The notes under the pieces: model-generated
The model's input: the letters and a program-made list of their open reading frames with translations, nothing else
Database searches by the model: none
Told to the model about the DNA's origin: nothing
Shown: one piece after another, positions 1-13,161 of the stretch
Position numbering within the stretch: position 1 is the first letter of the stretch
Layout: each line of letters begins with the position of its first letter
Assembly (NCBI GenBank): GCA_001939145.1
Contig: LSRX01000502.1
Coordinates: 286,021-350,020, forward strand
DNA length: 64,000 bases
Direction of reading: 5' to 3'
From: Symbiodinium microadriaticum
Lineage: Eukaryota; Sar; Dinophyceae; Suessiales; Symbiodiniaceae
Translations under genes and position numbers: made by a program

Positions 1-3000
1 AAAGAGAATTGAGAGCAGTATAAAGGGTTCGTTTGGCACTATTTTCTTTTCAGGCACTCTTCGGGGTGTGGACACAAAATTCCCTTAACTGTACTTCCTC
101 CTGCCCAAATGGCCAAGTGTAAGAATTGTGACAGTGTCCACTGGCAGCCCGAAGCTGGGGCTAAAAAAGTGAAGAGAAAATGGCTTCAATGCACAGGCCC
201 TCAAGTGTTTGCAAAAGCTCGGTTTTGAAGACTTCATATTGTGTGCAGATGTGTGTTTGCATCCAGAGATTCCAGGTGTTCTGTCTTCTATCTTTGCCAA
301 CTCTAATTGCTGCGCTTTGGTTTTACCTTCTATCGAAAAGTTTGAGATGTGGATCAGCTCAAGATCGCAACAACCACCCAATTTTTGGGGGTTGAAAAGT
401 GCTCGAAAACGTTGCCGCGGACAAAGGGCCTCCACAGATCCGCAAACGAAACGCTGAAAACAAAGAAACGTTGGAGGTTTCAAAAGAAAATTTTTCGTTT
501 CTCTTTTCCAGAACCCGGAACATCTGTTTCCAAGCCATATGCCAGTCTTTTTTGTTTTTGCAGGGTCAAGAAAAAGACTTTTCTCTTTTTTTCTAACCGC
601 CATTTGTGGGCTGGTTTATTTGCAAAACTTTGCACTTTGCGTTCTGCCTTGATTTCGAATTTGCACAAGTTCTCTGAATTTGCTTATGTGCGCCTTGATT
701 TAATTTCTTTTCTTGAACTCAAAGCGATTTCGTAGCTTTCTTCTCATTGTGATGTTTGTTCTTGTTGTCTTTTGCGTGTGGCTCCTTTTAATTTGTTTTT
801 CATTGCTTTTAACCCCTTGAAGCGCTTTTTGTGTGGCTTTCTCCTTGTTGTGTGTAAAGAAATTTTTGATTTTTGTTGTCTGTTACGTGTGACTTTGCCC
901 TTTATTTTCCCTTGCTTGGCTTTTATTCCTAATTTGCCTCCTTCCTGACTTGCGATCTGCTTTTCATCTCGCCTTGTGTGTTCTTCTCCGGCAGAGATCT
1001 AAAAGCACCTCCAGAAAAAGATGTTTCGGGGTTCAAAAAAAGATCTGGGATTCGCCACAAGATGTTTTGGGGCCGAGGAAGACTGCTCATATTGCATAGA
1101 CCACAAGGGCGAGAACACTCCTTGCGCCGAGGCTTCCATTGAGGCCAAAAACTTGGCTCAAGAGGGAATCCGAGGCCGGGCTAAGCTTTCAGATAGAGAT
1201 TGAAAAAAAGATTGCTGTGGATCAATCGCGCGGTCTAGAAAAAGACATTTCGGGGTCTGAAAAAAGAGCAGTTGGGTGGATTTCGTCCGCAAATGCTTCT
1301 CCATTCGGAGGCAACCCGCCAGGGCCGATACCAAAAGATTCTAAAATTGACCAGACCGGCGAAGCTACATTTCCTACCAAGCTTCCAGTGCGCATGAAGA
1401 GCCATGGCTTCCACAAGGCCTGATGGAAAATAAGGATTTTTCGAATGCTAGACCAAGCAGATGCTCTTGAAGCTTTTGTGCACGGCTTCGAATCCGAAAC
1501 ACAGGCAACAATGCTTCCTAAAGCCCAACTGTAAACGAAGCTTGTCCATTATAAAGCAGAACTGTGTATTGCATGAGCTGTGCACTGTGGTGAAAAGATT
1601 TGCAGGATCCATGAAGAATGTCATCAGAGCTCTTTGTTTGGAAAGCCATCCACACAATCAGTTGCTGCATGTGTTCTGGAAATTTTGACGTTGGAGCCAT
1701 CTTGCAACTTTCTTTTAGCTCTGCCTTTGGCCAGATCCACTCATTTGTAGAGAGATATGACGGACTGAAATATTCGTAAGAACACAGCAGCAAGCTGTTG
1801 AGTGAGTTTTGGGTGTGTGCAGTCTCGTTTCGTTTCGTTCCACGCGACTAAAGTGTTTTGCTTGGAAACAGGGTCTTTTCACGACCCTGCGACCTGCAAT
1901 TGCTGATAGATTCCATTTTCGCAATTCTGTTGCTGCTGAAGTGCTGAAGGTTTGGCGATGCAGCACCTCATTTGCAGGATATCTACATTGATGCCGGACA
2001 GTATGAGTCGCCTATCGCACCAAGACGAAACGGTACATGCCTTTTGGCTGCCTTGTGAGCGGTCTTTACAATGTTACAAACAGGACACCAGTGTTGGAGT
2101 GTTCCAGTGGCTGCGGCTACGAGGCATGACATTGCAAGTTATGCAGAGATACATCGGATTTCCCGGACTACATTTTTATGTTCCTGGACACGGGTACAGT
2201 TCGGCCCATTCGGTGGGACCGTATCCCTCCTGAGCAGTTCTGTGGGTCACCCTGCTTGCATTTTGGAGGCAGACCGACTTTTCATTGGAAGCTCGGCATT
2301 GTCAAGAAACCGTTTTAAGAGAAGTGGACAACGTTTTTGTTTTTGAAGTGCTTGAACCAGCTTCCATCTCACTTTTATTTTTCCATGTCTTGGACTGCCT
2401 TGCACTACCAGGTGCGCAAATCGGAAAAAGGATCGTCTCGCATTGCCAGTTGCAAGCAAATGCGCGCCGTAGATAAAGCTTTTCAACCTAAATCAACGAA
2501 CACCCGCAAGCCCTTTGGTTGCGTAGCTTTAAGACGAGCAATGCTTCGCTGAGTTTAGAAACTTGTGCGGAGAAACAACGAGAATGCATCGCAACGTGGT
2601 AATCGCAGTTCCATCTTTCTGTATGTTGTCAAGCTAAGCCAAACAGCTAAGCACCATGGCCGTCATAGCCGTAAAACAAACCCAAGAAAAATCAAAAGAT
2701 CGTTTTTCGAACATCTTGAATTACAATGTTACGGTTGTTTGAACTTGAGCCCAGCTGGACAGTGTCGTCTCTTCGGACTTGCTTAACTGTGCGAGCGGGC
2801 ACCGAGTTCGATCAACACATGCAGTTGGGCCCAGACACCACGGTATCTGTAGGTTTCGGTTAGCAACACGCGGACAAGGCAAGCAGAGTGGATGTTGTGT
2901 TATCGTGAAATATTTCCAAGCATGGTTTGGTACTTGGATCTGACATATCCGGGCACCTCCCTTTCAAATTTGGCAGGTCATCTTTTTTTGCATGTACGAT

Positions 3001-3059
3001 GTTCGAATGTTTTCAAGTATGTTTGCAAGTTTCATTTCCATTTTGTAAATGTAATTGGC
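1..3059. other. Non-coding upstream sequence, no gene seen
   Basis: No open frame here has a recognisable domain, and overlapping frames on both strands are short and low in complexity. The first 1 kb is T-rich with runs of TTTTC and TTTG. Two similar short stretches, around 1,010-1,050 and 1,225-1,268, share an A-rich / TTTCGGGGT(T/C) / A-rich pattern, suggesting an old dispersed repeat. I see no promoter motif that I can defend; dinoflagellate genes generally lack TATA boxes. Confidence 0.6.
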
Positions 3060-3720
3060 ATATTCTCATGCACACGGAAGATGATGCACACGCACATGGA
3101 TTAGCACATGCATGAGGGCAACCAACACACATGCATGCATAGTTACAAAACAGTGCATACACACATTTATACATACATGCATGCATACACACATACATAT
3201 ATCATACCACATACTTGTCTGTTTTCATACCCACATGCCGACGTACCTGTACGCCTATATGCTTGCATTCCTGCAGACCTACATACCTACATACAAAACA
3301 GTGCATACACACATTTATACATACATGCATGCATACACACATACATATATCATACCACATACTTGCATACCTCTGTTTTCATACCTACATACCGACGTAC
3401 CTGTGCGCTTATGTGCATGCATTCCTGCAGACCTACATGCCTACATACTTTTATGCGAACGTGCTTACTGACACGCCTACATGCATGCTTGTATCGCGAC
3501 GTACGTACATAGTCGCATGTTTTAGACATTTACATTCTTGCATACTTACATATTTGCAGACTAAAATACTTACACATTTACATACTTGCATATACATTTA
3601 CGCATGCACGTGCACGTACCCGCACGCAGGCACACAAAACATGCACCATTGGCACATGCGCAGATATGTACATACAGACATTTAAGCGCACATGCATGCG
3701 CACGCACATGCCTACTTATA
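3060..3720. repeat. CATA/TACA/CACA-rich microsatellite tract
   Basis: The tract is dominated by ACATACATGCATGCATACACAC-like steps, giving spurious open frames rich in His, Thr, Tyr, Cys and Met on both strands. It grades from pure ACAT/GCAT steps near 3,160-3,210 to less regular CATG/CACG sequence near 3,600-3,700. It is simple-sequence DNA rather than coding sequence. Confidence 0.9.
3145..3450. repeat. Two-copy tandem repeat, unit about 148 bp, inside the microsatellite
   Basis: A 73-bp stretch beginning ACAAAACAGTGCATACAC is identical at 3,145-3,217 and 3,293-3,365, an offset of 148 bp. After it the two copies keep matching (CTGTTTTCATACC, then CGACGTACCTGT, then GCATTCCTGCAGACCTACAT) with a 6-base insertion and scattered substitutions in the second copy. 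This is a local tandem duplication on a simple-repeat background. Confidence 0.85.
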
Positions 3721-6700
3721 ATGAACATGTTTTTCTGAACAATACTGTTTCGGGGTGCATCGCCGAAGACTACCTGTGCTCGTGTGACGTCGTTTTTCTC
3801 CTTTGTCTTGGAGTCACGGAGTTCATCGACAACCGTTGCGACAAGCTGAATATTGGCTGGCAGCATATGAACAGCCTTGCAGTCAATCCTTTGTTTCACA
3901 ATCTTCTAACTCTGACCTTTGTGATCAGGGTCCTCATGAACGTAACAGATGCGGGAGGCAGGAGCTTGAAGTAAAGACGACACTGAGGTGATTTGTTAAA
4001 ACAGGCGGTCTGGTGCACAAAAAATCGAAAGTTTCAAGCCAAGCTTCAGTTGTTCCATGCAGCAAAAACCGGCACCCGTAGCTGTGCAATCCCCGCCCGA
4101 GCGCCGCGGCGCTGCAGGAGGCACAGCTATTGAATTCTGATGAAACCAATTTGGATTTGTTCGTGCTATGTCATGTGCAACTAGGTGGACATTTGTTCTG
4201 TTCATAGCAGTGTTGCTGGTGCGGTGCTTAGAGCATCGAACTGCAGTTTGATGAAGCGGTGACAGGGTAGACCCGTGGTGCTCAGGACGTGCCAAGCTGC
4301 AGTGGAATGTGAGCCGCCCAGAACAAGTTCGCATACCTGCCACGCGAGCTTCGACGTATGCGCGGTTGGCTCGTATGATTCGTGCTTTGCACCGATGTTA
4401 TGAACTGCGCTTCACCTCGTTTTGGTTAGGTTGTGTGGTATCCTGCATGCACGCCTGGCATGTTTGTATCTAGCTGCCTTTTTGTGACTGCTTGCACCAC
4501 TTGTGGCCCCAAGTCTAATACCTTCAGTTACCTGCCAGGCCTGTTGATGACGCTGTTCGTGGAAGTCAGGTTCTCAGCATCTTCACGCCAAAGCCCTTGA
4601 ACAAGAGTCTCAGAGAGCACCAGCTTTCACAACCGTTGAATGAGGCAAGTGCCGCCGGCAACCAGCTGAGACCTCAAAACCGTCGAGCCTTGTAGTAGTA
4701 GAGGACTATACGGAGTACCCGGTGTACGACGGATGGATCTCGACTCGTTTTATTTTGTGGCTTCTTGCAGGCCTCATGGCCGGTGCTGACCCGTCGCTCT
4801 GCCTTCCACAGGCGGCAAGCCGCACTGAGAGAAACCACATTCTTAACAAGTAGTGACAGGCTGTGTCCTGCAATTTTGCACAGAAGCTTATGAAGGCTTT
4901 GGCCATTCCGAAGAAGAACGTCCCCGGCTCGGCTCCGGCGTTGAGGGCTGCCTTTCCCAAGCCCCTGGAATTGGAAGCTTCCAGGTGCGTCACGCTTTGG
5001 CTTTTCCTGGCATGCTGGACAGGCGTTCACGCGCAGGAGGAATCGAGAAAATCTTGCATTAAGTTCGCTGGCATACCTCGCATGGAAGTGTTCTCGGCAA
5101 AAGACCAATAGCCGTTCAATAGCCTGTGATTGCCGTTTATGCAGCAGGAGCTGCTCACCGTGAAGCAGTTCAGTCCGGCTGTCGGAGCAAAAAATGTGGG
5201 CACCAGTCTTAGACGGATGTGGCTGAATGCATTGTGGCGATTTTCTCAGGGCATACCGGCGTTCCGTGCTATGGCCTAATTTGACTTGGTGTGTAAGGCA
5301 CCGAAGCAAGCATCTCTCTTACTTTTTCCAGCTTGATCCGACCTGGTGACGGCACGGTGACACTAGCACCGCCGGAATCTGAGCTTCGCTGCAGCAATCC
5401 ATGCCGTAACTGGTCATGGCATGCAAGGTTTGCCTTGTCACAACGAGATGCGAACGTTTTGAGCGATTCCTTTGCACCTCGGATGACAGGAACCTATGCA
5501 TGAAAGTGATGAGATTGTCTTGTGTTCCAGCCAGGAACCGGTCAAGATCAATGTTAATGACATCGCGCAGGCCAGGCGGACATTTTGCAAAAGAAAGCAA
5601 GAGTTTGTCGAAGGAAGTTCGCTGTAACTGGAGGTGAAAATTGCAGGCAACCTCATGACGGTGACGCCAACCGAGTGGTCGCCTGAGAAGCTGCATTCAC
5701 GTTATCAGGCTTCAGCCCGTGGCCAAGCGTCCTTCTTCACTTATCAGGTCCTTTCGCCAAAATGGCGAAATGTACATAGTGCTCGTCTCAGGAATGACCA
5801 CGATACTTCAGACCACTTGTTGAGCAAGAAGATTTTTTGGCCTCAGGTCACAGTTTCCGCCGGAGCCGTGGAGGACGCATTGGACTCTGGTCATCTCCGA
5901 GCGTGATGTTTCCTTCCACGGTCAGTGCAGATGCACTTCAATGCAGGACACTGATGGTACCCCCTTTGCCGGCATTTTTGGAAAGTCTTATTATTTCATT
6001 GCAAAAGATGTGGTGCCGCCTGAGACCCAGCGGCTTGCGTCAAGGTCTTCTGCAACTGGTCGTGTTCTTATTCTTGTCGACGGGTAGGTGTGACTTTCTC
6101 AAACACAGCCGCGCAATGCAGCAAAGAGAAATGGTCTTGCTCGCAAGACAGAAGTGGTTGCTGATGGGCTCGTGTTGTCCAGCCCTACCGCGTGTGCAAA
6201 CGACAAACAGTGCGCAGGGAAAACGGAGAGGAGGAATCTCCGATGAAGCAACCGGGACGAACAATGGCGAAGGAGGCAGACTGTTGCAGAGTCGCTCCTG
6301 CGGCATGAACTCGAAACGGGGGTCAAAGCAGTCCTGCAAAGGCATGAAGCCTGCAGTGCGGAGGTGTCTCTGAAACTGAAGCTGCACAGTGCTGTCACAG
6401 CTCCCATTTCAGAACTGAACAGTATATGTTCTTTAAAAAGTAGATCCCTACAGAATCCTACAGAGGGATCTGCCATTTGCATGGAACGATCGTTACCACA
6501 CTTTTCACGACAGACGGCATGCCTTGCGAGGTTTGCGCTTTCTGTCGACTTGTCTGCTGCATGGCATACCCACTCTCTATCGGCCAGCGTGTGATGCATG
6601 TGTGAGGAATGCGTAGCAGAAGTGCTTGCGTGCTATTGCCATAGCTGGAGAAAGCCCGGACGCTGCTTGCGCTTCACAGGCCTTGGGTTCTAAAGGTCGA

Positions 6701-8000
6701 GCCCGAAAGCGGAACTGCCGGGGCCCATGGCATCTGTGGTTTCGCGTTACACCTCAGAGCAGTCCGAGGTCGGTCTTGGTTACCAAGCAGATGGAGTCGA
6801 TCCCATCCTGATAACGTTTAGTGAGCCGGTGCAGGCCGCGCCTTTCTGCAGGTTAGCGCCGGCTAGGGTGCACCTTGCATCATTGATGCTTTCTTAGGTT
6901 GGCACTGGACCTAGTGGTTTGCAGGCGCCGGCATCGGTAAAAGTCTAGTGTGTGGAAGCATGTGGAAACCAAGAATTCTGTGCAGGCGAAATTAGTTCCT
7001 TCCAATCCAGCACATGACATCGTGCCCTTGGCACATTGTGCACACAGCGACGTGTGCGGGCCCAAGTCCACTTCAAGACCTGAGCTTATTGCTGTGACGT
7101 GCTGTGCTCAGGACTCTTGTCTTGCATCCTACATGTGCCCTGCAGCCGGGTGCTGCATACACCGTGAAGGCTCGGCAATACAGTTGCTTCAGAGAAGAGT
7201 TCCAGCGGTTTGGGTCGAAGCTGGTTCCGAACGCAGGTTCCAGGTGACATGGTGAGGGACCTTTCTGGCAACTTCTTCGCGGGGTTGCTCAACGTGCCCG
7301 GATCCCGGTTGCGGCCTGTCGTAGAACTGCCTTGAGGGCCCACCTGCAGCAGTGCCCTGAAGCTGTGGCAGGTCGTATGGTACCGCAGATCTACAGCCGC
7401 AGGTCCACAGCGTGTGGAGAGTCTATGTAGAAGAATGGAGCATGCATGCGTGTTTTCTTCAGGATGCCACATGTACACTGGGATCGCAATGCGCCAGAAC
7501 CTTGCTGCCATTGCTTTGCTCCTGCACTGATGGTATGCACGGCTTGTCCAGGCCATCCGTCTGGAAGGCACTGGCTTCCAGATTACGAATCGACTACGGT
7601 GGACAACGGGCACGCTCTTCCGAAAGAATCACAAGAGCACCCATTGGGAATGTGAAGGGTTCATGTGCAGGTACGTGTGGTGAGTGTGCAGAGCTCGGTG
7701 CTGTTGAATCACGCGGTTGGAGGCACGTTCTCCTGTCTGCTTTTGTTTTTGTTGTGGTCGAAAAGATTCGTTTTTCTCCGAGGTTCATTTGAGGCATGTG
7801 GGAAGGGCCCTTCCAGGGTCATGGATTTGCCAACCATGAAGTTTTGGGCTTGTAGGGAGGCAGCATCGCAGAACACCGGGGCGGGTACAGGGTACCATTT
7901 ATTACCGTCATTGGTCTGTGGATAGTGTGAAGATCACACAAAAACTAAGGGGAGAAATTGTTACGGGCCTTAGCTTGTGCGCAAACGATGCGATTATGTG
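3721..8000. other. Long stretch without a supportable gene
   Basis: Open frames of 60-211 codons occur on both strands, but none shows domains, the giant gene's Cys pattern, or consistent splice signals. The only one worth separate mention is the minus-strand frame at 4,674-5,696. The rest holds nothing I can identify. Confidence 0.5.
4674..5696 (-). pseudogene. Unrecognised minus-strand open frame interrupted by one stop (doubtful)
   Basis: Reading the minus strand from 5,696, 125 codons run to a TAA at 5,319-5,321. The same frame then reopens without another stop for over 200 codons to 4,674. The inferred protein is basic, with scattered Cys and no motif I recognise. It could be a relic of a transposon-type gene with one nonsense change, or a chance open frame in moderately GC-rich DNA. 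There is no RNA, domain or splice support, so treat it as a candidate only. Confidence 0.15.
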
Positions 8001-8249
8001 CGATTTGTCATCATGGCTGACTGGGGGCACGATGTGTTCCGGGCCTTGGTTTGTCTACGTTGTAAAGATCCGTGAGGAGACTGGGGGGGGGGGGTTACGG
8101 GCCTGGCTTGTGAATGCTGTAAAACGGGGAGTGTGAATGTTGCGAAGGTCACCGGTTTTGATGTGTATCGAGCCTCGTCGGGTACGATTTGTTGCGGGCT
8201 GTAGCTTGCGAATGTTGTGAAGATCACAGAAGACGTTTAGGCATCTCTT

Positions 8250-9050
8250 GCTGTGCTTGGAGATTTTGGGGAACTCGTGCTTGGATTTAGGTTTCAAGAT
8301 TTGCGACCAATCCTCTCGTGTAGGGGCTTTGGAACTCCTTCAGGGTTTGCCAAGCAACATCTTCCTTGGGTTCAGTGCGGGTTTGCCAACCAAGACCTTC
8401 TTTTAGGGTTCAGGATTTGCAGAACAACTTTGGGTGGGTTTGAAGCCAACATCTTCCTTCGCGATTTTGTCAACCAACATCTTCTCGCAGGCTTTGGGCT
8501 TTGCCAAGCAGCCTCGTAGAGTCTAGAGAATGATGGTTCCCTCCTAAGGTCTCGGGCTTGCAAACTAACAGTTTCTGTTGGTCTTTGGGTGCTGCCAACC
8601 TTCTAGGGTTTCGTTCTAGGGTGGAGGGTTGGCCGACCAAGATCTGGTTCTCGGGTTTATGGTTTCCAGTCTTCTCTCCCGCTTGGAGCCATCCAATCAA
8701 TAGTTCTTGTTCGGGTTTAAGTTTAGGGTCTCCTTCCAGGGTGATTGCAAACCAACATACTTCAAGCTTTGCCAGCAGCTCCTCGAAGGTTCCTGGTGTA
8801 CTTTCTTTTCGCTTTTTGGGATTGCCGACATAATTCGACTTTGGTGCTTTGGGTTTCTCCTTTTAGGTTTTGCCGGCTTAGATAGTTTAGGACTTGCCAT
8901 CTCCTTTCAGGGTCTGGGGCTTCCCGGCCAACATCTTTCAGTGATTGCGGTTTCCAATCTGCTGTTGGGGTTTGGGACTTGCCAACCAACGCTTTTTGTT
9001 GAGTTCTGGCCTGCCCTTGGCCGGTAGCCATGACACCCACCGTTGCGTGC
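8250..9050. repeat. Degenerate minisatellite of GGGTTTGCCAACCAA-type units
   Basis: Related phrases recur every 50-80 bp: GGGTTTGCCAAGCAAC (about 8,343), GGGTTTGCCAACCAAG (about 8,381), TTTTGTCAACCAACATCTTC (about 8,464), GGGTTGGCCGACCAAG (about 8,626), GACTTGCCAACCAACGC (about 8,975). They are mostly separated by TCTTC(C/T)TT(C/A)GGG-type spacers. Unit length drifts, so this is an eroded tandem repeat, not a gene. Confidence 0.65.
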
Positions 9051-12000
9051 CATCTCTAGATTGTATGCGGGGTGACCAGACCGCCCCAGTCCTACTTCGG
9101 TGCCTGACTGATTTTTTCTTCACCTGGGGCGTGCTAGACCTAGTTTCTGTGTGGTTTAGAGATTCGAGATGCCGGACTTTGTCTTCTTGCGTCGGTATTT
9201 GAGTATTTTGTCCTTGCTCGGGTATCTTTTTGATCTTGGCTAGGCCGTTTCGGCCTTGGGTTTCCTAGTCCAGCCCTGACCTTTGAGTCTGGGGTTCCGG
9301 GATAGAGGACATTTTAGGGTTTAGGGCTTTCGGGCTTTCTAATTCTATGCCGGCATCCGATTTACTACCGTCTTTTTATTTCCGGTGCTTTACCACAACT
9401 TTTCCGTCTTGTAAGTCTCTCAATCCTTGTTCGATCTGTTGGCTCATCTTGGACTTGAAGGTGTTCTGTTTAGTGTGGGGTGTGATCCTGCCTTTGCTGC
9501 ATAGGTGTCCGGAGTCTTGCTTATTGTCGGGGTCAAGGTGGCCACGACCTTTTCGGGTTTACGGTATCTGCCCACGATGCCCGATTCTTCTGCCGTGTCT
9601 TGTCCCACTGTGCTCAGAAAGCAAGGCTTGCATGCCTTCGGACCTCGCTCCCCGAGCGCTTGCAGTTTCTGCTTACGGTCAGGATTTTCTGCTATTCTTT
9701 TCAGGATTACGGACGGGCTCATCAGAGACTATGCCCGCTTCGTGGCTTGCGGTCCACAGGAGCCAGACGTTTTTGGTTTTGCTTGCCTACTCTTGCTGCG
9801 CCTGCCGACTTACACCAATACTCGTAAGACTTCTTCAGCCATCGTTGCATCATTATCGTGTGCCTTCATCTCTCTCCGACTTCTTTTGCGGAGTTGGCCT
9901 TTTTTTTGCTGAGGGAATTCGGCCAGCTGGAGAGTTCTTTTTTTGTTTGGGGTGTACTCAAAATTTTTGGTCCAGCATGTGATATCATTTGCCTGTACCC
10001 TGATTGTACTTTGGTTTTTCGGTTGACGGTTCCGGTATGGCCAAGCGTTTCGGGCCACGGTTATTTCTCAGGTTCTCGCCCGGGATTGCTAGTCCAGGAG
10101 CTGTCACATGTTGGTCTCCTTGTCCTGCTCTGTTCGACTGGGTTCGACAGTGTGCCTCACCAATCTGGTTCTGCTTCGTCAGGATTTTTCTAGATTTCGA
10201 GATTTTATTGTTGTACAATCACGGGCGACCAGACATATTCGGTGAACAACAAAACTCGTTTGCAGGTGTGTGTGAACATGTCCTCGGCGCATCTAGCGAA
10301 TCTAAAGGCCTGGGCCTGGTTCAAAATTTATCATTTGGTTTCGGGTTCTGCGACTTCAACGTTTTCGAGCCTTGCTTCGATGCCCGACTCGTGCCGCGGA
10401 GATGCACATGCCATGCTCATCACCGCAAGTGTGATGGGTGTGCTAAGTTTCTGTTCGAGTTCAATCTTCCGCACGGCCAGACATTTTCGGGGAACCGCAA
10501 CAGAGCAAGGATAACAACCCCCGAACAGCTCCGGCCATCTTGGTCTCGTTCTCTAGGAAGCACGACATCTTCAAAACAAAAAGGGGCGGACCAGGACCAA
10601 GCAAACAAAACTCGAAAAGATCCGTCCGTCCAGAAACCTGTGTGCTGACAAGAATGTGCCAGCCGCATGCATGACCAGAGCTCATCATAGCTACCCGCAA
10701 CATTTTAGCTTTCCCAGGACCCGAAGCAAGGAACAAACCCTGTTCTCAGGCTAAGCCCAAAGACCTGTGGACTTATAGCATCACGACCAAGCATCATTCA
10801 GGAGAAATCAGACGAATCTCGCTTTACAGCTTGCAGAACTTGGGTCTTCGGTCGACAGCTCAACACGACCGGGGAACCTTCACGGAAAGATACTGGGCTC
10901 AGCGGCAAACGTCTCGCTTTTTTTTCCAGGTATCCCGGTGTGCGATGTTTACTTATGTTGGTCTTCTCGGTGCGAGGGTCCGCTGATCTCTAGGGCTATG
11001 TTTGGGCTTAGGCCTTGGCCCGTGCAGCAGGAGCTTAGGGCCTTGGTGTCTGCGTTGATTCATTTTCGGGTTTAGGGTTGTGTTGGGACGGGCAAGCGGC
11101 GACTCGGGTGTTTGGGGAGAAGTTCAAGCGGGGCCAGAAGGGCCTCGTGAGCCCGTCAGGCGTCAGGTCGATAAATGTTTTCCTGCAAGAAGCCGTTTGG
11201 GATTTTCGCTCCTGGCCTTGGCCGGGTGTGTGACACCGTGTCCTTCTGTGGTTTCGGACTACCTCTCCACGGTACCGTTTTGAGGTTCGCTGTCTTTTTT
11301 CAGTCCCAGTCCTGGTCTCATTCAGGTGGGCTTATGTTGTTCTGGCATTTCTTCATACGTTTTCAACACGGTTTGGACTCGGTTCGGCGAATGTTTCGGT
11401 GGCATAGTATAGGGATACTGCTCATACGGATTCAATTCGTTTTGGATTCAGGATCCGATATGACCTGGGATACGGCTTGGTAGGCTCTTGAATACGGTTT
11501 CCAATACGACCACGTTTCTGCCTTTTGATACCGTCTTCTGAACGATGCTTCGAAGAAGATATGTTTCACACAGGTTTGCCTGCGGGTTCGGGTGATCCGT
11601 GCATCTGTGGGAATCCTTGTAGCCCGGAGTAGTTCAGTAGATGTTGCATTTGCCATTCTGCTTGCTTTAGTAATGTAGAGCATGCAGCGCAGTGAGGCCA
11701 AGTTCTACTTCGGGCCCGTGTCTCGACCCCTGGTCCAAATCCTAAATTGTATCTTAAGTCATGTAAGTCGTCAGTCGCATCCGAAGTTGTGTCTGGAGTC
11801 TTGCCAGAATCGTTTTTGCTTGAAATGATCACGTATTGATCCCCGTAAAGAAATCGTGTCCGAATCGTACAGGCCGAAATGGGGGATATGCCATTTGGCC
11901 ATTTGCATCGACGAATCCTTTCGGATCTCATAGCTGTACTGTGCTAGAAAAGTGCCCAAACAGTGGCTGGGGCCGAAGCTGACCTCGAAACTCGTGGCTA

Positions 12001-12500
12001 AGCGCTTCGGCTTAGGGCTCGAGGAACGCAAAGGAGGCGGCAGGACACGCGGGGCACTCGAGGAACGTGGATAACGCGGTAAGCGGACGAGGAGGACGGA
12101 AGGCGCCGAAACGGGGACTTGGGGGCAACAGAAGCGCGGGACGTTTGTTTACAAGCCAAGCCAAGTTACGCCGAAACACTGTCGCACACGATGACCCTAT
12201 CGCAGAAGACCCTCCGTACAGAGGGACGTCGGGCGGGATGCGCGACTAGGGGTGGGACGTGAGGGGCCCGGATGCCGGGGACGTGGGGAGCTTCCCTTTC
12301 TGGCTTGATGTTTGTTTTTTTTGTGGCTTCGGTTTCAAGACCTGCCAACACTTTTCTCCCCTGTCTTGTCAGGGTTCAGTCCGTGTCGCTGCAGTTGGTC
12401 GGGCGGCCGCTTTGGGAGTGCTCGAACAGAATTCAGCGTAATTCAGTATCATGACATATTCAGTTTGCATGGAGAACGCCAAAGCAACGGAGCGATACAC
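9051..12500. other. G/T-rich spacer, no gene seen
   Basis: The sequence is rich in GGTTT, TTCGGGTTT and TTAGGG-like phrases, with two TTTAGGG units back to back near 9,313-9,330. It resembles a further eroded continuation of the preceding repeat. Open frames of about 210 codons (9,347-9,982 and 10,004-10,648) are compositionally odd and lack any domain. A GC-rich segment lies at about 12,030-12,260. I can identify no function. Confidence 0.5.
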
Positions 12501-12550
12501 AGTGGCCAGCAGGCCATACCGGCCTTCTACAGAGGCAGCCGACCTGATGA

Positions 12551-12724
12551 TTTGTGTTGTCGCTTGCTGCGGATGGAAGCTTCTCACCATACAGCTGTGC
12601 GTGTCGCAAGGACCACGCCATCTACAACTTTGGCATTCCCAAGCTTCCACCTGGCACCTACACGTATCCAGCATGCATCAAGTGCAAGATTTTCGCGGGT
12701 GGAGATGTTTGCCAGCTGTGCCCT
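12551..12724 (+). CDS. Possible upstream Cys-rich exon (uncertain)
   Basis: Frame 3 from 12,551 to the TGA at 12,725 reads as a compact Cys-rich peptide: SPYSCACRKDHAIYNFGIP, then a Pro-Gly-Thr-Tyr stretch, then CIKCKIFAGGDVCQLCP. The spacing of paired Cys and aromatic residues looks like a small secreted Cys-rich module rather than random sequence. It lies 440 bp before the first clear exon of the giant gene on the same strand, so it could be a 5' exon; a GC donor near 12,720 would avoid the stop. The splice partner is not resolved, and it could also belong to another gene or be chance. Confidence 0.3.
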
Positions 12725-13161
12725 TGAGGATGTGTTGGGCAAGTCTCGGCTCCACCCGCCGGTCTGTGAACAAGGCGAAGGAAGCGGATTGTGCTGAATA
12801 TTCGGTTGCAACCTTACGCTGTCTGGCACAGTTGTCTCGGCCAGCACCAGCTTCGCTCCATACAGCAGGATCCGACATTGCTTTTTCTCGGTCATGTTGG
12901 CATTGTGCTGAGGTTTTGATTGGCTCTATGCGGCTCCTTGCAGCCCGGGAGCTGGAAGATGAAGGCGCGGGCCAACACTGACAACATGACAAAAGAGAGA
13001 TAGCATGTAATGCGACATGGCATACAGGCACTCCACAGCCGCGTACCGAACTGCCAGTTCAGAATTGCGCTGCGATTGCAAGGAGACGAGCCTGTCGTTG
13101 CACGGCGCCTGAGCCAAGCGACTCGACCAGGAGTTTTCACCATGTGGCAGACAGGTCTCAG

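Noticed and set aside
1140-1165. TTGGCTCAAG, matching the 3' end of the dinoflagellate spliced leader
   Set aside because: Only 10 bases match and the upstream part of the leader is absent; likely chance.
3013-3685. Open frames rich in Met-His-Tyr-Thr-Cys on both strands
   Set aside because: They are translations of the CATA/TACA microsatellite.
9347-10648. Two plus-strand open frames of about 211-214 codons
   Set aside because: Composition follows the G/T-rich repeat-like DNA; no domain, no splice or start context.
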